Origin: Streptomyces sp. 1331.2
Lineage (GTDB): Bacteria > Actinomycetota > Actinomycetes > Streptomycetales > Streptomycetaceae
Direction: 5' to 3'
Length of the DNA: 64,000 nt
NCBI RefSeq assembly: GCF_900199205.1
Contig: NZ_OBMJ01000001.1
Span: forward strand, 3,599,001-3,663,000
In this document: positions 33,064 to 42,011 of the stretch, piece by piece
Position numbering within the stretch: the stretch's first letter is position 1
Layout: each line of letters opens with the position of its first letter
Translations under genes and position numbers: made by a program
The notes under the pieces: generated by a model
Told to the model about the DNA's origin: nothing
What the model saw: the letters and a program-made list of their open reading frames with translations, nothing else
The model's database searches: none

Positions 33064-35172
33064 ATGGAAGAGCCTCGTCGCCTCGGCGGCAGGTACGAGC
33101 TCGGCGGCGTTCTCGGACGCGGCGGCATGGCCGAGGTGTACCTCGGTCATGACACCCGGCTCGGCCGTTCCGTCGCCGTGAAGACGCTCCGGGCCGACAT
33201 GGCCCGGGATCCGTCGTTCCAGGCCCGGTTCCGCCGTGAGGCACAGTCGGCGGCATCCCTGAACCACCCCGCGATCGTCGCCGTGTACGACACCGGCGAG
33301 GACTACATCGACGGCATCTCCATCCCGTACATCGTGATGGAGTACGTCGAGGGGTCCACGCTGCGCGAGCTGCTGCACTCCGGCCGCCGGCTGCTGCCCG
33401 AGCGCGCGCTGGAGATGACCATCGGCATCCTGCAGGCCCTGGAGTACTCGCACCGGGCCGGGATCGTGCACCGCGACATCAAGCCGGCCAACGTGATGCT
33501 GACCCGGCAGGGCAACGTCAAGGTGATGGACTTCGGTATCGCCCGTGCGATGGGTGACGCCGGGATGACCATGACCCAGACCTCGGCCGTCATCGGCACC
33601 GCCCAGTACCTCTCCCCCGAGCAGGCCAAGGGCGAGCAGGTCGACGCCCGCTCCGACCTCTACTCCACCGGCTGCCTGCTCTTCGAGCTGCTGACCGTCC
33701 GCCCGCCCTTCGTCGGCGACTCGCCGGTCGCGGTGGCCTACCAGCACGTCCGGGAGGAGCCGCAGCCGCCGTCCGTCTTCGATCCCGAGGTGCGCCCCGA
33801 GATCGACGCGATCGTGCTGAAGGCGCTCGCCAAGGAACGCGACTACCGCTACCAGAGCGCCGACGAGATGCGCGACGACATCGAGCGCTTCCTCGACGGC
33901 CTGCCGGTGGCCGCCGCCCAGCAGGCCGCCTACGGCATGGGCGCGGCCGGCTACGGCTACGACCAGAACGGCTACCCGCAGCAGCACGACCCGTACGGCC
34001 AGACCAACGTGCTGCCGCAGCAGCCCGGCGGCGGCCCGACCACCGTCCTGCCGCAGGCCTCCGCCCAGCCCGGCTACGGGCAGCAGGGCGGCTACCAGGA
34101 CGACGGCTACGGGCAGACCTACGCCGGACCCGCGGACGGCGGCAGCGACGACGGCTACGGCCGTGGCGGCCGGCGCGGCGACGACCAGCCGAAGAAGAGC
34201 AACACCTCCTGGATCGTGCTGGCGGTGGCCGCCGTGCTGGTCCTGGTCGGCACCTTCTTCGTGGCCCAGGCGATGTTCAGCAACAACGACAAGAAGGACG
34301 CCGCCAAGATCGCGGCGCCCAACCTGGTCGGCAAGACCCTGGCCGACGCCAAGACGGCCGCCGCCGCGGCCGGACCCAAGCTGGTGGTGACCGAGGGCGA
34401 GAAGCTCGCCTGCCCGGACACGAACATCAAGAAGGACCAGGTCTGCACCCAGACCCCGACGCCCGGCACCCAGGTCGCCGAGAACGGCACCATCACGGTG
34501 CAGGTCTCCTCCGGCCCGGCCAAGGCGCCGGTGCCGGGCGTGGTCGGCAAGCCGAAGGACCAGGCCACCAAGGCGCTCGCCGACGCCGGCTTCGGCAACG
34601 TCACCACCGAGTACAAGGACGACGACACCGCCGCGCAGGACACCGTCACCGCCCAGGACCCGGCGCCGAACACGCCCACCGACCCGACCGCCCCGATCAA
34701 GCTGACGGTCTCCCAGGGCAAGGCGAAGAAGGACGTCCCGAACGTGGTCGGCACCCAGAAGGACGACGCGCAGAACACGCTGCAGGGCCTCGGGTTCCAG
34801 GTCGACGCCTCGAAGACCACGCAGACCAACGACCCGACCAAGGTCAACACCGTCGCCCAGCAGTCCGTCCCGGCCGGCAGCAAGGCCCCGGTCAACAGCA
34901 AGATCACGCTGACGATCTACAAGGCGCCGGACAAGCCCGCGGTCCCGCCGCTGCAGAACGTCAAGCTCTCGGACGCCATCTCCCAGCTGACCAAGGCCGG
35001 CCTGGGCTACACCGTGGTCGGCCCGCAGGACCCGAACGCGATCGTCATGATGAGCAACCCCGGGGCCGGCACCCAGCTGGACCCGAACACCCAGGTCCAG
35101 CTCTTCACCAAGGCGGCCGAGCCGACCAAAGGGGGCGACCCCACCACCCCACCCGCCAAAGGGGACCACTAA
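33064..35172 (+). CDS. pknB: Ser/Thr protein kinase PknB with four PASTA domains
   Basis: This 702-residue receptor kinase has a kinase domain (residues 1-275) with the P-loop GRGGMAEVY, the lysine in VAVKTL, HRDIKPANVM, DFG and the activation-loop threonines in MTMTQTSAVIGTAQYLSPEQ. A Gly/Tyr/Gln-rich linker follows, then a transmembrane helix (about 380-403) and four extracellular PASTA repeats starting near residues 417, 491, 558 and 628. PASTA domains sense muropeptides or lipid II. The ATG at 33064 with GAGAGGG upstream begins the conserved N-terminus; longer in-frame starts are rejected. A 259-bp gap before it can hold its own promoter. Confidence 0.95.
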   Translation: MEEPRRLGGRYELGGVLGRGGMAEVYLGHDTRLGRSVAVKTLRADMARDPSFQARFRREAQSAASLNHPAIVAVYDTGEDYIDGISIPYIVMEYVEGSTLRELLHSGRRLLPERALEMTIGILQALEYSHRAGIVHRDIKPANVMLTRQGNVKVMDFGIARAMGDAGMTMTQTSAVIGTAQYLSPEQAKGEQVDARSDLYSTGCLLFELLTVRPPFVGDSPVAVAYQHVREEPQPPSVFDPEVRPEIDAIVLKALAKERDYRYQSADEMRDDIERFLDGLPVAAAQQAAYGMGAAGYGYDQNGYPQQHDPYGQTNVLPQQPGGGPTTVLPQASAQPGYGQQGGYQDDGYGQTYAGPADGGSDDGYGRGGRRGDDQPKKSNTSWIVLAVAAVLVLVGTFFVAQAMFSNNDKKDAAKIAAPNLVGKTLADAKTAAAAAGPKLVVTEGEKLACPDTNIKKDQVCTQTPTPGTQVAENGTITVQVSSGPAKAPVPGVVGKPKDQATKALADAGFGNVTTEYKDDDTAAQDTVTAQDPAPNTPTDPTAPIKLTVSQGKAKKDVPNVVGTQKDDAQNTLQGLGFQVDASKTTQTNDPTKVNTVAQQSVPAGSKAPVNSKITLTIYKAPDKPAVPPLQNVKLSDAISQLTKAGLGYTVVGPQDPNAIVMMSNPGAGTQLDPNTQVQLFTKAAEPTKGGDPTTPPAKGDH

Positions 35173-35183
35173 GCCCCCGATAT

Positions 35184-35206
35184 TCCCCTGGTTCAACTGA
35201 ACCGGG
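35184..35206 (+). terminator. Small hairpin after pknB
   Basis: CCCCTGGTTC pairs with GAACCGGGG around a short loop, starting 12 nt after the pknB stop codon. It probably works together with the stronger hairpin at 35238-35278. Confidence 0.5.
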
Positions 35207-35237
35207 GGCCGGGAGCCCGGTCGTACCGGAGCACGTA

Positions 35238-35278
35238 GCCCGAGGGCCCGCCGCAGCGGATGCGGCGGGCCCTCGGGC
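35238..35278. terminator. Strong bidirectional hairpin between pknB and the sortase gene
   Basis: An 18-bp perfect stem (core CCCGAGGGCCCGCCGCA) with a 5-nt loop sits between two convergent genes. Confidence 0.8.
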
Positions 35279-35306
35279 AGTTCCGGCACCGAACCGGCCG
35301 GCGGCC

Positions 35307-36119
35307 TCAGGAGTGGCGCAGCTCCGGCGGCGGGGTGCGCTTGGCGTCCATGTCGTCCACCCGCACCAGGCTTCCCCAGACCGCCATCCGGTAGCGCGAG
35401 GTGTAGACCGGCGTGCAGGTGGTCAGGGTGATGTACCGGCCGGGGCCCGCGTACCCGGAGCGCGCCGGGACGGGCGCCACGATGCCGGTGTCGTACTTGG
35501 AGGTCTCCGCCAGGGTGCTGTCGACCTGGTAGACGTACCACTTGTCCTTGGTCTCGACGACGACCGCGTCGCCCTTGTGCACGGCGTCCAGGTCGTGGAA
35601 CTTGGCGCCGTGGCCGTCCCGGTGGGCGGCCAGCGCGAAGTTCCCGGCCGCGTCCCAGGGCATCGCGGCCTTGTACGGCTGCTCGTAGACCCCCGCCACG
35701 CCCTCGTCCAGGACCTCGGTGGAGGTGCCCATCCGGATCAGCACCTGGTAGTCCCCGCCCATCGCCGGGACGTGCAGGAAGCCGACGTCGTCGCCGACGG
35801 CGAACTGCTTCGGCGCGGGCGGGACACCGGGGGTGGCAGTGCCGCCGGGCGCGGCCGAGGGGGTGCTCGGGCCCGCCGCCCAGGTGCCGCGCAGCCGGTC
35901 GGCGGCGGCCGAGGCCGAGCGGTCGGCCTGCACGTTGGTCCACCACAGCGAGTAGGCCACGAACAGGCCGAGCACCAGGCCCAGGGTGATCAGCAGTTCG
36001 CCGAGGACGCCGAGCGCGGCCAGCGCCCGGCTCCGTCGACGACGGCCGCCGGCCTGCTCGGGCGGGGGGAAGGCCTCCTGCCCCGGTTCGGCCGGCTGCG
36101 CGGTCTCGTCGTCCTGCAT
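35307..36119 (-). CDS. Class E sortase (first of two)
   Basis: This 270-residue membrane transpeptidase has a short cytoplasmic N-terminus, one transmembrane helix (about residues 36-58) and an extracellular sortase barrel. The catalytic histidine is in ALAAHRDGHG, the cysteine is in the class E TLTTC box, and the arginine is in TSRYRM. Class E enzymes attach LAxTG-type proteins, such as streptomycete chaplins, to the cell wall. The ATG start fits. It is encoded 37 bp downstream of a second sortase on the same strand. Which one handles chaplins cannot be told from this window. Confidence 0.92.
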   Translation of the reverse strand: MQDDETAQPAEPGQEAFPPPEQAGGRRRRSRALAALGVLGELLITLGLVLGLFVAYSLWWTNVQADRSASAAADRLRGTWAAGPSTPSAAPGGTATPGVPPAPKQFAVGDDVGFLHVPAMGGDYQVLIRMGTSTEVLDEGVAGVYEQPYKAAMPWDAAGNFALAAHRDGHGAKFHDLDAVHKGDAVVVETKDKWYVYQVDSTLAETSKYDTGIVAPVPARSGYAGPGRYITLTTCTPVYTSRYRMAVWGSLVRVDDMDAKRTPPPELRHS

Positions 36120-36156
36120 CTGCGGTGCTCCCCCTCCGGGCCCGGCGTCCGGGCGG

Positions 36157-37302
36157 CTACCCGCCCGCGAGCGCGGCCGGCTTGCCTTGGCTGCGCGGCC
36201 GCTCCTCGATCATCTTGCCAAAGACGATGAGACGGAACTTCGACGTGAACTCCGGGGTGCAGGTGGTCAGCGTGATGTACCGGCCCGGCCCGGTGTACCC
36301 GGAGCCGTTCGGCACCGGCTTGATCACGCTCACGTTGGTGGGCGAGGTCTCCGGGATGCCCCCGGTGATCTCGTAGGTGTAGTAGCCGGCCGCGGTCTCC
36401 ACCACGACCTTGTCGCCCTTGGAGAGCTGGTTGATGTACCGGAACGGCTCGCCGTGGGTGTTGCGGTGGGCGGCCAGCGCGAAGTTGCCGGTCTTGTCGC
36501 CCGGCATCGCGGTGCCGGTGTAGTGGCCGACCAGACCCTTGTCGAGCACCGCCGACTTGGAGGTGCCCTCGGCGATCGGGAACTTCAGGCCCAGCTTGGG
36601 CAGGTAGACGATGGCGAAGCCCTTGCCCGGCTCGAACACCTCGGGCTTGTTCGGGTCCGGGGCCGGCTGCCCGGGCTGGCCGGGCGGCGGGGCCGCGTCG
36701 AACTGCTGCTCCAGCCGGTTGCGGGCGCCGTCGGCGGCCGCGTCGGCCTGCACGTTGGTCCACCAGAGCTGGTACGCGACGAAGAGCAGCATCACCGCGC
36801 CGAGCGTGATGCACAGCTCGCCGACGAGCCGCGCGGCCACCACGGCCACGGACTCCTTGGGGCGCACCTGCCCGGCGGCCCGGCCGCTCGCCCGGCGCCG
36901 TCCGCTGCCCGAGCGGATCGCGGTACGGCCCTGGGCGGCCCGCCGGCGTTCGGCCCGGCCCCCGGTGGGCGGGACGGGCTCGGCGGCCTGCGCGCCGACG
37001 GCGGCGGGCAGCCGCAGCTGGAGGGTCTGGTCGGGCAGCCAGGGGTACTCGGGCCCGCCCGCCGGCGGCTCCTCGGCCTGCTCGTACACGCCCCAGGCGT
37101 CCTCGGGCACGCCCTGGCCCGGGTGCTCCGGACGGTACGGCGCACCGCCGTGGCCGCCGCCGCTCCCGTCGCCGTACGGCGCCCCGTGCCCGGGAGCGCC
37201 GTGCTGGAGGCCTTCGTAAGGCTCGACGCCCTGGTACTGCTGCGCGCTGCCGTACGGGGCCGCCTCCGGCTGGTAACGCCCCTCCGGACGCAGCGTGGTC
37301 AC
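36157..37302 (-). CDS. Class E sortase (second of two)
   Basis: This 381-residue sortase has a long Pro/Gly-rich cytoplasmic N-terminus of about 160 residues, a transmembrane helix near residues 172-195 and the sortase barrel with ALAAHRNTHG (His), TLTTC (Cys) and FTSKFRL (Arg). It shares over half its barrel with the neighbouring sortase, so the pair is an ancient duplication. The GTG at 37302, 5 nt after the glutaminase stop, is preferred; a longer start at 37371 would run well into that gene. The extended cytoplasmic tail may dock cytoplasmic partners. Confidence 0.85.
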   Translation of the reverse strand: MTTLRPEGRYQPEAAPYGSAQQYQGVEPYEGLQHGAPGHGAPYGDGSGGGHGGAPYRPEHPGQGVPEDAWGVYEQAEEPPAGGPEYPWLPDQTLQLRLPAAVGAQAAEPVPPTGGRAERRRAAQGRTAIRSGSGRRRASGRAAGQVRPKESVAVVAARLVGELCITLGAVMLLFVAYQLWWTNVQADAAADGARNRLEQQFDAAPPPGQPGQPAPDPNKPEVFEPGKGFAIVYLPKLGLKFPIAEGTSKSAVLDKGLVGHYTGTAMPGDKTGNFALAAHRNTHGEPFRYINQLSKGDKVVVETAAGYYTYEITGGIPETSPTNVSVIKPVPNGSGYTGPGRYITLTTCTPEFTSKFRLIVFGKMIEERPRSQGKPAALAGG

Positions 37303-37307
37303 GCCGC

Positions 37308-37970
37308 TCAGCCCCGGCCGATCACCGGGGCGAGCCCGGCCGACCTGTCCACGGCCTGCGGGAAGCCGCACTCCGCGAGCCAGTTGGCGAGCATCCGGTG
37401 CCCGCCCTCGGTGAGCACCGACTCGGGGTGGAACTGCACGCCCTCGACCAGGAGTTCACGGTGCCTCAGGCCCATGATCACCCCGCTCTCGGTGCGCGCG
37501 GTGACCACCAACTCCTCGGGCACGGTGGACGGTTCGACCGCGAGCGAGTGGTAGCGGGTCGCCGTCAGCGGCGAGGGCAGCCCCTCGAACACCCCGCCGT
37601 CCTCGTGCTCGACCGGCGAGGTCTTGCCGTGCAGCAGCTCCGGCGCCCGGCCGACCACCGCGCCGTACGCGGCCGCGATCGACTGCAGGCCCAGGCAGAC
37701 GCCGAACACCGGCAGCCCGATCCGCGCGCAGTGGTGCACCATCTCGATGCAGACCCCGGCCTCCTCCGGCGATCCCGGCCCGGGGGAGAGCAGCACTCCG
37801 TCGAAGCCCTCCTCCCCGGAGCGGCGGACGGCGTGTTCGACGGTCACCTCGTCGTTGCGCACCACCTCGCAGGTGGCACCGAGCTGGTACAGGTACTGGA
37901 CCAGGTTGAAGACGAAGCTGTCGTAGTTGTCCACCACCAGGATGCGGGGCGGGGTCGGCTGCGTGGTCAT
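37308..37970 (-). CDS. Aminodeoxychorismate/anthranilate synthase glutaminase component (PabA/TrpG)
   Basis: This 220-residue class I glutamine amidotransferase produces ammonia for aminodeoxychorismate (folate) or anthranilate (tryptophan) synthesis. The triad is the nucleophile Cys in FGVCLGLQSIA and the His/Glu pair in QFHPESVLT; the oxyanion stretch LLSPGPGSP is present. Its partner chorismate-utilising subunit is not in the window. In actinobacteria this gene sits beside pknB as here. It is likely translationally linked to the downstream sortase. The exact pathway cannot be separated by sequence. Confidence 0.9.
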   Translation of the reverse strand: MTTQPTPPRILVVDNYDSFVFNLVQYLYQLGATCEVVRNDEVTVEHAVRRSGEEGFDGVLLSPGPGSPEEAGVCIEMVHHCARIGLPVFGVCLGLQSIAAAYGAVVGRAPELLHGKTSPVEHEDGGVFEGLPSPLTATRYHSLAVEPSTVPEELVVTARTESGVIMGLRHRELLVEGVQFHPESVLTEGGHRMLANWLAECGFPQAVDRSAGLAPVIGRG

Positions 37971-38027
37971 GCGCGCGTGGTCTCCGTGGGGGGTGCGGTG
38001 CTGGATGGAAGTGACGGACCCGCCGGT

Positions 38028-38207
38028 TCAGCCGGCAGCGGCGCCGTCGCCGCCGTCCACTGTGACGTCACCGAAGGGGAGCAGCGGTTCCGCCCAAGGG
38101 AAGACGTAGGTGAAGAGGAGGTACACGATCCCCAGGATGAGGAGCACCGAGATGACGGCCTTCACCAGGAAGTTCCCCGGAAGGTGACGCCAGATGAACC
38201 CGTACAT
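38028..38207 (-). CDS. Small single-pass membrane protein
   Basis: This 59-residue protein has one transmembrane helix (about residues 14-35, VKAVISVLLILGIVYLLF) and a short acidic Gly/Asp-rich C-terminus. The ATG has GAGGGAG 4 nt upstream, so this start is preferred to a longer in-frame one. Homologous small proteins are commonly found between the PabA/TrpG and DUF881 genes in streptomycetes. The role is unknown; the context suggests cell-envelope growth or division. Confidence 0.8.
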   Translation of the reverse strand: MYGFIWRHLPGNFLVKAVISVLLILGIVYLLFTYVFPWAEPLLPFGDVTVDGGDGAAAG

Positions 38208-38276
38208 GGTGCTCCCTCGACGTAGCGGACTGGGGTCAAGAGTAGACCCGCCCTCCACGCGCGTGAGGCCGGTCCG

Positions 38277-39050
38277 CTACTGCTGCTGGCCCGCCGACCG
38301 CAGCTCGGTGGTGCCGGAGTAGCCGGGCAGGGTCAGGTCCCCGCTCTCCTGGACCTTCCAGCCCAGCCCGTACGCCTGGACGTACTTCAGGTAGGTGCGG
38401 ATCGTCGGGTCCGACTCGACGGCCGAGCGCAGCGCGTCGGTCTTCCCGACCGCCTTGACCACGTACGGCGGGGAGTAGACCCGGCCCTGGAGCAGCAGGG
38501 TGTTGCCGACGCAGCGGACGGCGCTGGTGGAGATCAGCCGCTGGTCCATCACCTGCACGCCCTCGGCGCCGCCGCGCCACAGCGCGTTGACCACGGCCTG
38601 GATGTCCTGCTGGTGGATGACCAGGTCGTTGACGCCGGGCTCGGGGACGCCGGGGATGCGTGCGGTGGCGTTCGGCGGGGCGTCGTTGAGGGTGACGGAC
38701 AGACCGCCGCCCTGCAGCGGCTCCAGGGCCGCGCCGACCCGCAGGCCGTCCAGCCGTGCCACGTCGGCGGGGTTGCTGCCCTGCTGTTCGGTGAGGTCCT
38801 GGGCGCGGGCCTGGAGGTCGGCGAGCTGGGACTGTGCCTGCTGGTTCTGCGCGCTGCGCTGGCGGATCACGTCGCCGAGGCTCAGCAGCGAGTTGTCGGT
38901 CCGCAGGTCGGTGCCGCGGGCGGTCTGTGCGCTGATGTAGAACAGCAGACCGGCGAGGGCGAAGACGGCGCAGGTCAGGACACGTCCGACAATTCGGGTG
39001 CCGGACCGGCGGGTAGGGGTGGGCTCCGGGGGAATCGACAAATTAGTCAC
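38277..39050 (-). CDS. DUF881 family membrane protein
   Basis: This 257-residue protein has an N-terminal transmembrane helix (about residues 23-43), a coiled-coil stretch (about 60-95, [20 protein letters not shown]) and a C-terminal alpha/beta DUF881 domain. DUF881 proteins are encoded beside crgA in mycobacteria and streptomycetes and are linked by position to septation. The start is GTG. It is divergent from crgA across a 161-bp region that should contain promoters for both. Confidence 0.87.
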   Translation of the reverse strand: MTNLSIPPEPTPTRRSGTRIVGRVLTCAVFALAGLLFYISAQTARGTDLRTDNSLLSLGDVIRQRSAQNQQAQSQLADLQARAQDLTEQQGSNPADVARLDGLRVGAALEPLQGGGLSVTLNDAPPNATARIPGVPEPGVNDLVIHQQDIQAVVNALWRGGAEGVQVMDQRLISTSAVRCVGNTLLLQGRVYSPPYVVKAVGKTDALRSAVESDPTIRTYLKYVQAYGLGWKVQESGDLTLPGYSGTTELRSAGQQQ

Positions 39051-39211
39051 CGTACCCTTATCTCCTCAAGACCCGCCGAGCCACTACGCTAACGGACGCC
39101 GGTGGCGTGTGCGGAGCGGTCCCCCTGGGCGTTCTCCCACAGCAGCTGCCGGCCGACTTCACCCGCTGCACCTCTGCGCGGTCTCACAGCGCATCGACAG
39201 GAGAACCCCTC

Positions 39212-39460
39212 GTGCCGAAGTCTCGACTCCGCAAGAAGTCCGACTACACCCCGCCCACCACGGCCGCGGTGAAGATCAGCTCGGGCCGCGGCTGGGTCGC
39301 GCCGCTGATGCTGGCACTGTTCCTGATCGGCCTGGTGTGGATCGTCACCTATTACGTGACCAGCGGCTCCTACCCGGTCGAGGGCTGGCGGAACTGGAAC
39401 ATCCTGGTGGGCTTCGGCTTCATCGCCGCGGGGTTCGGCGTCTCCACCCAGTGGAAGTGA
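39212..39460 (+). CDS. crgA: Cell division protein CrgA
   Basis: This 82-residue protein has a basic N-terminus ([14 protein letters not shown]), two transmembrane helices (about residues 30-50 and 64-80) and the CrgA signature [16 protein letters not shown] near the C-terminus. CrgA recruits or restrains FtsZ/FtsI assembly and times aerial septation in streptomycetes. The GTG at 39212 with ACAGGAG 9 nt upstream matches the known N-terminus; the in-frame upstream extension is rejected. A DnaA-box cluster lies 150 bp downstream. Confidence 0.94.
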   Translation: MPKSRLRKKSDYTPPTTAAVKISSGRGWVAPLMLALFLIGLVWIVTYYVTSGSYPVEGWRNWNILVGFGFIAAGFGVSTQWK

Positions 39461-39815
39461 CGCTCCGCTCGTCCTGAGGCCCGGTCCGGGCCGACCCCCG
39501 CCGCTTCGGACGGCTCGTCCCGGGGCGGCGGTCAGGCATGCCCGGAAACGGACGGACACGTGCGGACCCGCACGGGAACCGGTCGGTTATCCGCACCATC
39601 CGACGGTCACGCTTATCCACATGGTTATCCACACTGGGGAAAAGTCTCCCCAGCCTGTGGATAACCTTCCGGGCGGAGACCGTCCCCAGCTGCGCACAGC
39701 TGCCCGACGGCAGGACGCTCGCACAGCAGGACGCGCGTAGAACAACAGTCCACAGCCGTGGCGGCGCACAGCCCGTGCACACCCCCGCACCCGCTGTGGA
39801 CAAACGCCCGAGGCG
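39461..39815. other. 355-bp intergenic region with an extra-oriC DnaA-box cluster
   Basis: Perfect TTATCCACA boxes lie at 39613-39621 and 39625-39633 on the plus strand and at 39656-39664 inverted. A TTGTCCACA box lies at 39795-39803 inverted, just after the end of the rhomboid gene region. Weaker matches occur at about 39747. Between the first three boxes, CTGGGGAAAAGTCTCCCCAG forms a 7-bp inverted repeat. Such clusters near oriC can titrate DnaA; in S. coelicolor one near the origin is called D78. Confidence 0.8.
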
Positions 39816-40709
39816 TCACGCGCCGTAGAGGGACATCCCGATCAACAGCATCGCCGCCTCCAGGGCCACCGCCCCGCCCACCGCCAGCCCCTGGACCAGC
39901 CCGCGGCGCCCGCGCGGGGCGTACATCAGGCCGGCCGCGGTCAGCCCGCCCAGCACCAGGCCGCCGAGGTGCGCCCGCCAGTCGATGCCCGGGCGGGAGA
40001 ACGTGACGATCAGGTTGAAGACCAGGAACGCCATCACCATGGCGAGCGGGCCCTTGTTCCGCAGCTGCATGACGATCGTGGCGCCGATCAGCCCGAAGAT
40101 CGCCCCGGAGGCCCCCACCGAGTTCATCCAGTCCCCGGCCACCAGGAAGGCGAAGGTGCTGCCGCCCAGGGCGGACACCAGGTAGAGGGCCAGGAAGCGC
40201 AGCCGGCCGAGCGACTCCTCCAGCGCCGGGCCGAGCCGGAGCAGGACCAGCATGTTCAGCCCGATGTGCCACCACTCCAGGTGCAGGAACGCGCCGGTCA
40301 GCAGCCGGTACCACTGGTGCGGGCCGTCCGCGACGCCCGCCGGTCCGCCGAGGATGTCCCGCCCGGCGCTGAACAGCGACCAGGTCTGGCCCAGCCGCGG
40401 CGAGAGCACGTAGGCGGCCAGCAGCCAGACCACCACGTTGACCCCGATCAGCGCCCTGGTGACCAGCCCGCCGTCGGCGGTGGGCGTCCCGCCGAACCGG
40501 GTGGTCGCCCGCCGCGTCCCGGCGTGGCCGTTGCCGACGCACTCGGGGCACTGGAAGCCCACCGAGGCGGCCACCATGCACTGCGGGCAGATCGGCCGCT
40601 CGCACCGGGTGCAGGAGATCCCGGTGGGCGTCTGCGGGTGCCGGTAGCAGCCGGGCGACCCGGCCTCCGGGGACCGCTCGGCCGACGGCCTCGGCTCGTC
40701 CGGGAGCAT
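39816..40709 (-). CDS. Rhomboid family intramembrane serine protease with zinc-ribbon N-terminus
   Basis: This 297-residue protein has a cytoplasmic zinc ribbon at about residues 20-60, with four CxxC-type cysteines (CYRH, CTRCERPICPQC, CPEC), followed by six or seven transmembrane helices. The catalytic serine is in NSVGASGAIFGLIG and the catalytic histidine in AHLGGLVLGGL; HIGLNMLVLLRLGPALE contributes the His/Asn oxyanion region. The ATG at 40709 with AAGGGG upstream is preferred to a longer frame. The equivalent location in many streptomycetes carries a cyclophilin next to this gene; here it is absent. Confidence 0.9.
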   Translation of the reverse strand: MLPDEPRPSAERSPEAGSPGCYRHPQTPTGISCTRCERPICPQCMVAASVGFQCPECVGNGHAGTRRATTRFGGTPTADGGLVTRALIGVNVVVWLLAAYVLSPRLGQTWSLFSAGRDILGGPAGVADGPHQWYRLLTGAFLHLEWWHIGLNMLVLLRLGPALEESLGRLRFLALYLVSALGGSTFAFLVAGDWMNSVGASGAIFGLIGATIVMQLRNKGPLAMVMAFLVFNLIVTFSRPGIDWRAHLGGLVLGGLTAAGLMYAPRGRRGLVQGLAVGGAVALEAAMLLIGMSLYGA

Positions 40710-40937
40710 CAGTGCTGTCCCCTTCCCGTACGCGTCCTCCGGAACCGTCAGCCTACTGCCGCGCCCCCTGCGCACGGCCCGCTCTCCCGGATCCGCTCCC
40801 GCCCCACCATCGCGCCTCTCCCCGCCGCGCCCCGCGTACGGCCCACCCCAGCGTGCCGCCGGACAAATCACCATGCATGATCAGCATTCAGGTGGATATG
40901 TGCATAAAGGACGGACGCCACCCAGGAGGAGAGACTC

Positions 40938-41660
40938 GTGAGCTTTTCGGACTCAGCCCGTGAGACGGCCACCAGGACCCGGGACACCGCCGCGCAGTTC
41001 GCGGACGGCGCCTTGCAGCGCCTCGGGCCCGCCTGGGACGCCGTCGGGCCGAAGGCCACCCAGGCCGCCCACAACCTCCGCGTCCAGTACGACCGGCATC
41101 TCGCCCCGCAGTTCGGCCACGCGTTCGCCAGCCTGCCCCCCGAGGCCCAGCAGAACACCCTGAAGGCCCTCCACCGGGCCCAGGAGGCCGCGCTGGCGGC
41201 CCGGCTCTCCGCGACCCGAGCCGCCGACCAGGCCCGCAGCACGGTCGGCCCCAGGGTCGCCCAGGCCGTCGGGGACGCCCGCGCCGTCGTCGGTCCGGTC
41301 GCCCACGAGGCCCAGTCCCGGGGCGCCGCCGCGCTGACCGCACTGCAGGGCAACGTCAGTTCGGCCGAGATCAGCGAGCTCGCCGCCCGCAACGCCCGGA
41401 AGCAGCGGTGCAACGGCTGGGCCACCGGCCTCGCCGTGGCCGGCCTGCTGGCCGTCGGCAGCGGCATCGTGGCCTGGCAGTGGTGGCGCCGGCACAGCAA
41501 CCCGGAATGGCTGGTCGAGCCGCCGGCCGCGCAGGAGCCGCGTCCGTCCGGGGCCACCGCCGCCACCGCCCCGGTGAACGGCTCCGCCGAGGACGCCGCG
41601 GAGTCCCCGGGCGCCGAGCCCGGCAAGCCCGGCGACGGCGAGGGCCGCAGCGCGGACTGA
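40938..41660 (+). CDS. DUF5324 family protein
   Basis: This 240-residue Ala-rich helical protein has long amphipathic helices over residues 1-150, a transmembrane helix (about 160-180, WATGLAVAGLLAVGSGIVAW) and an acidic/Pro-rich tail. Helical repeats such as QEAALAARLSATRAADQARSTVGP suggest self-association at the membrane. AGGAGGAGAG lies just upstream of the GTG start. The family is restricted to actinomycetes and sits next to the rhomboid/cyclophilin neighbourhood. Function is unknown. Confidence 0.82.
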   Translation: MSFSDSARETATRTRDTAAQFADGALQRLGPAWDAVGPKATQAAHNLRVQYDRHLAPQFGHAFASLPPEAQQNTLKALHRAQEAALAARLSATRAADQARSTVGPRVAQAVGDARAVVGPVAHEAQSRGAAALTALQGNVSSAEISELAARNARKQRCNGWATGLAVAGLLAVGSGIVAWQWWRRHSNPEWLVEPPAAQEPRPSGATAATAPVNGSAEDAAESPGAEPGKPGDGEGRSAD

Positions 41661-41693
41661 CCGTACGGAGGCACCGAAAGGGCCCGGAAACGC

Positions 41694-41733
41694 CGATCGG
41701 CCGCCGACCAGAACCCTGGTCAGCGGCCGATCG
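41694..41733. terminator. Bidirectional hairpin between the DUF5324 gene and tRNA-Ala
   Basis: An 18-bp stem with one C-A mismatch (core CGATCGGCCGC) and a 4-nt loop sits between convergent units. Confidence 0.75.
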
Positions 41734-41750
41734 TCGACTGCTGCGAACTG

Positions 41751-41823
41751 TGGAGCATAGGAGACTCGAACTCCTGACATCTGCCTTGCAAAGGCAGCGC
41801 TCTACCAACTGAGCTAATGCCCC
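41751..41823 (-). tRNA. tRNA-Ala(TGC)
   Basis: This 73-nt minus-strand cloverleaf has acceptor GGGGCAT pairing with ATGCTCC and discriminator A. The anticodon stem CTGCC/GGCAG encloses loop TTTGCAA, giving anticodon TGC. G3-T70 is the alanine identity pair. The T arm is AGGAGTTCGAGTCTCCT. CCA is not encoded. Confidence 0.96.
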
Positions 41824-42011
41824 TCGACGGCACCGCGCGTGCCAACGGGCACTAGCGTACCGGGTTCCGGCGCCTTTCCCAGCGCCTCCCCCCGGGACAG
41901 TGCCATTCCCCGGAGGGAACCGGCCGGTCCGGTCGGTCGACCGGACCGGCCGGCCCAGGAGGCGCGGGTCGGCGCCTCCGAAGATCGTCGATCGTCAGAT
42001 CGCCCGGAGGC

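Noticed and set aside
37302..37371. Longer start for the second sortase
   Set aside because: It would overlap the glutaminase gene by over 60 bp and has no ribosome site.
39538..39828. Plus-strand frame across the DnaA-box cluster between crgA and rhomboid
   Set aside because: Codon usage is random and it is made largely of the repeated box sequences.
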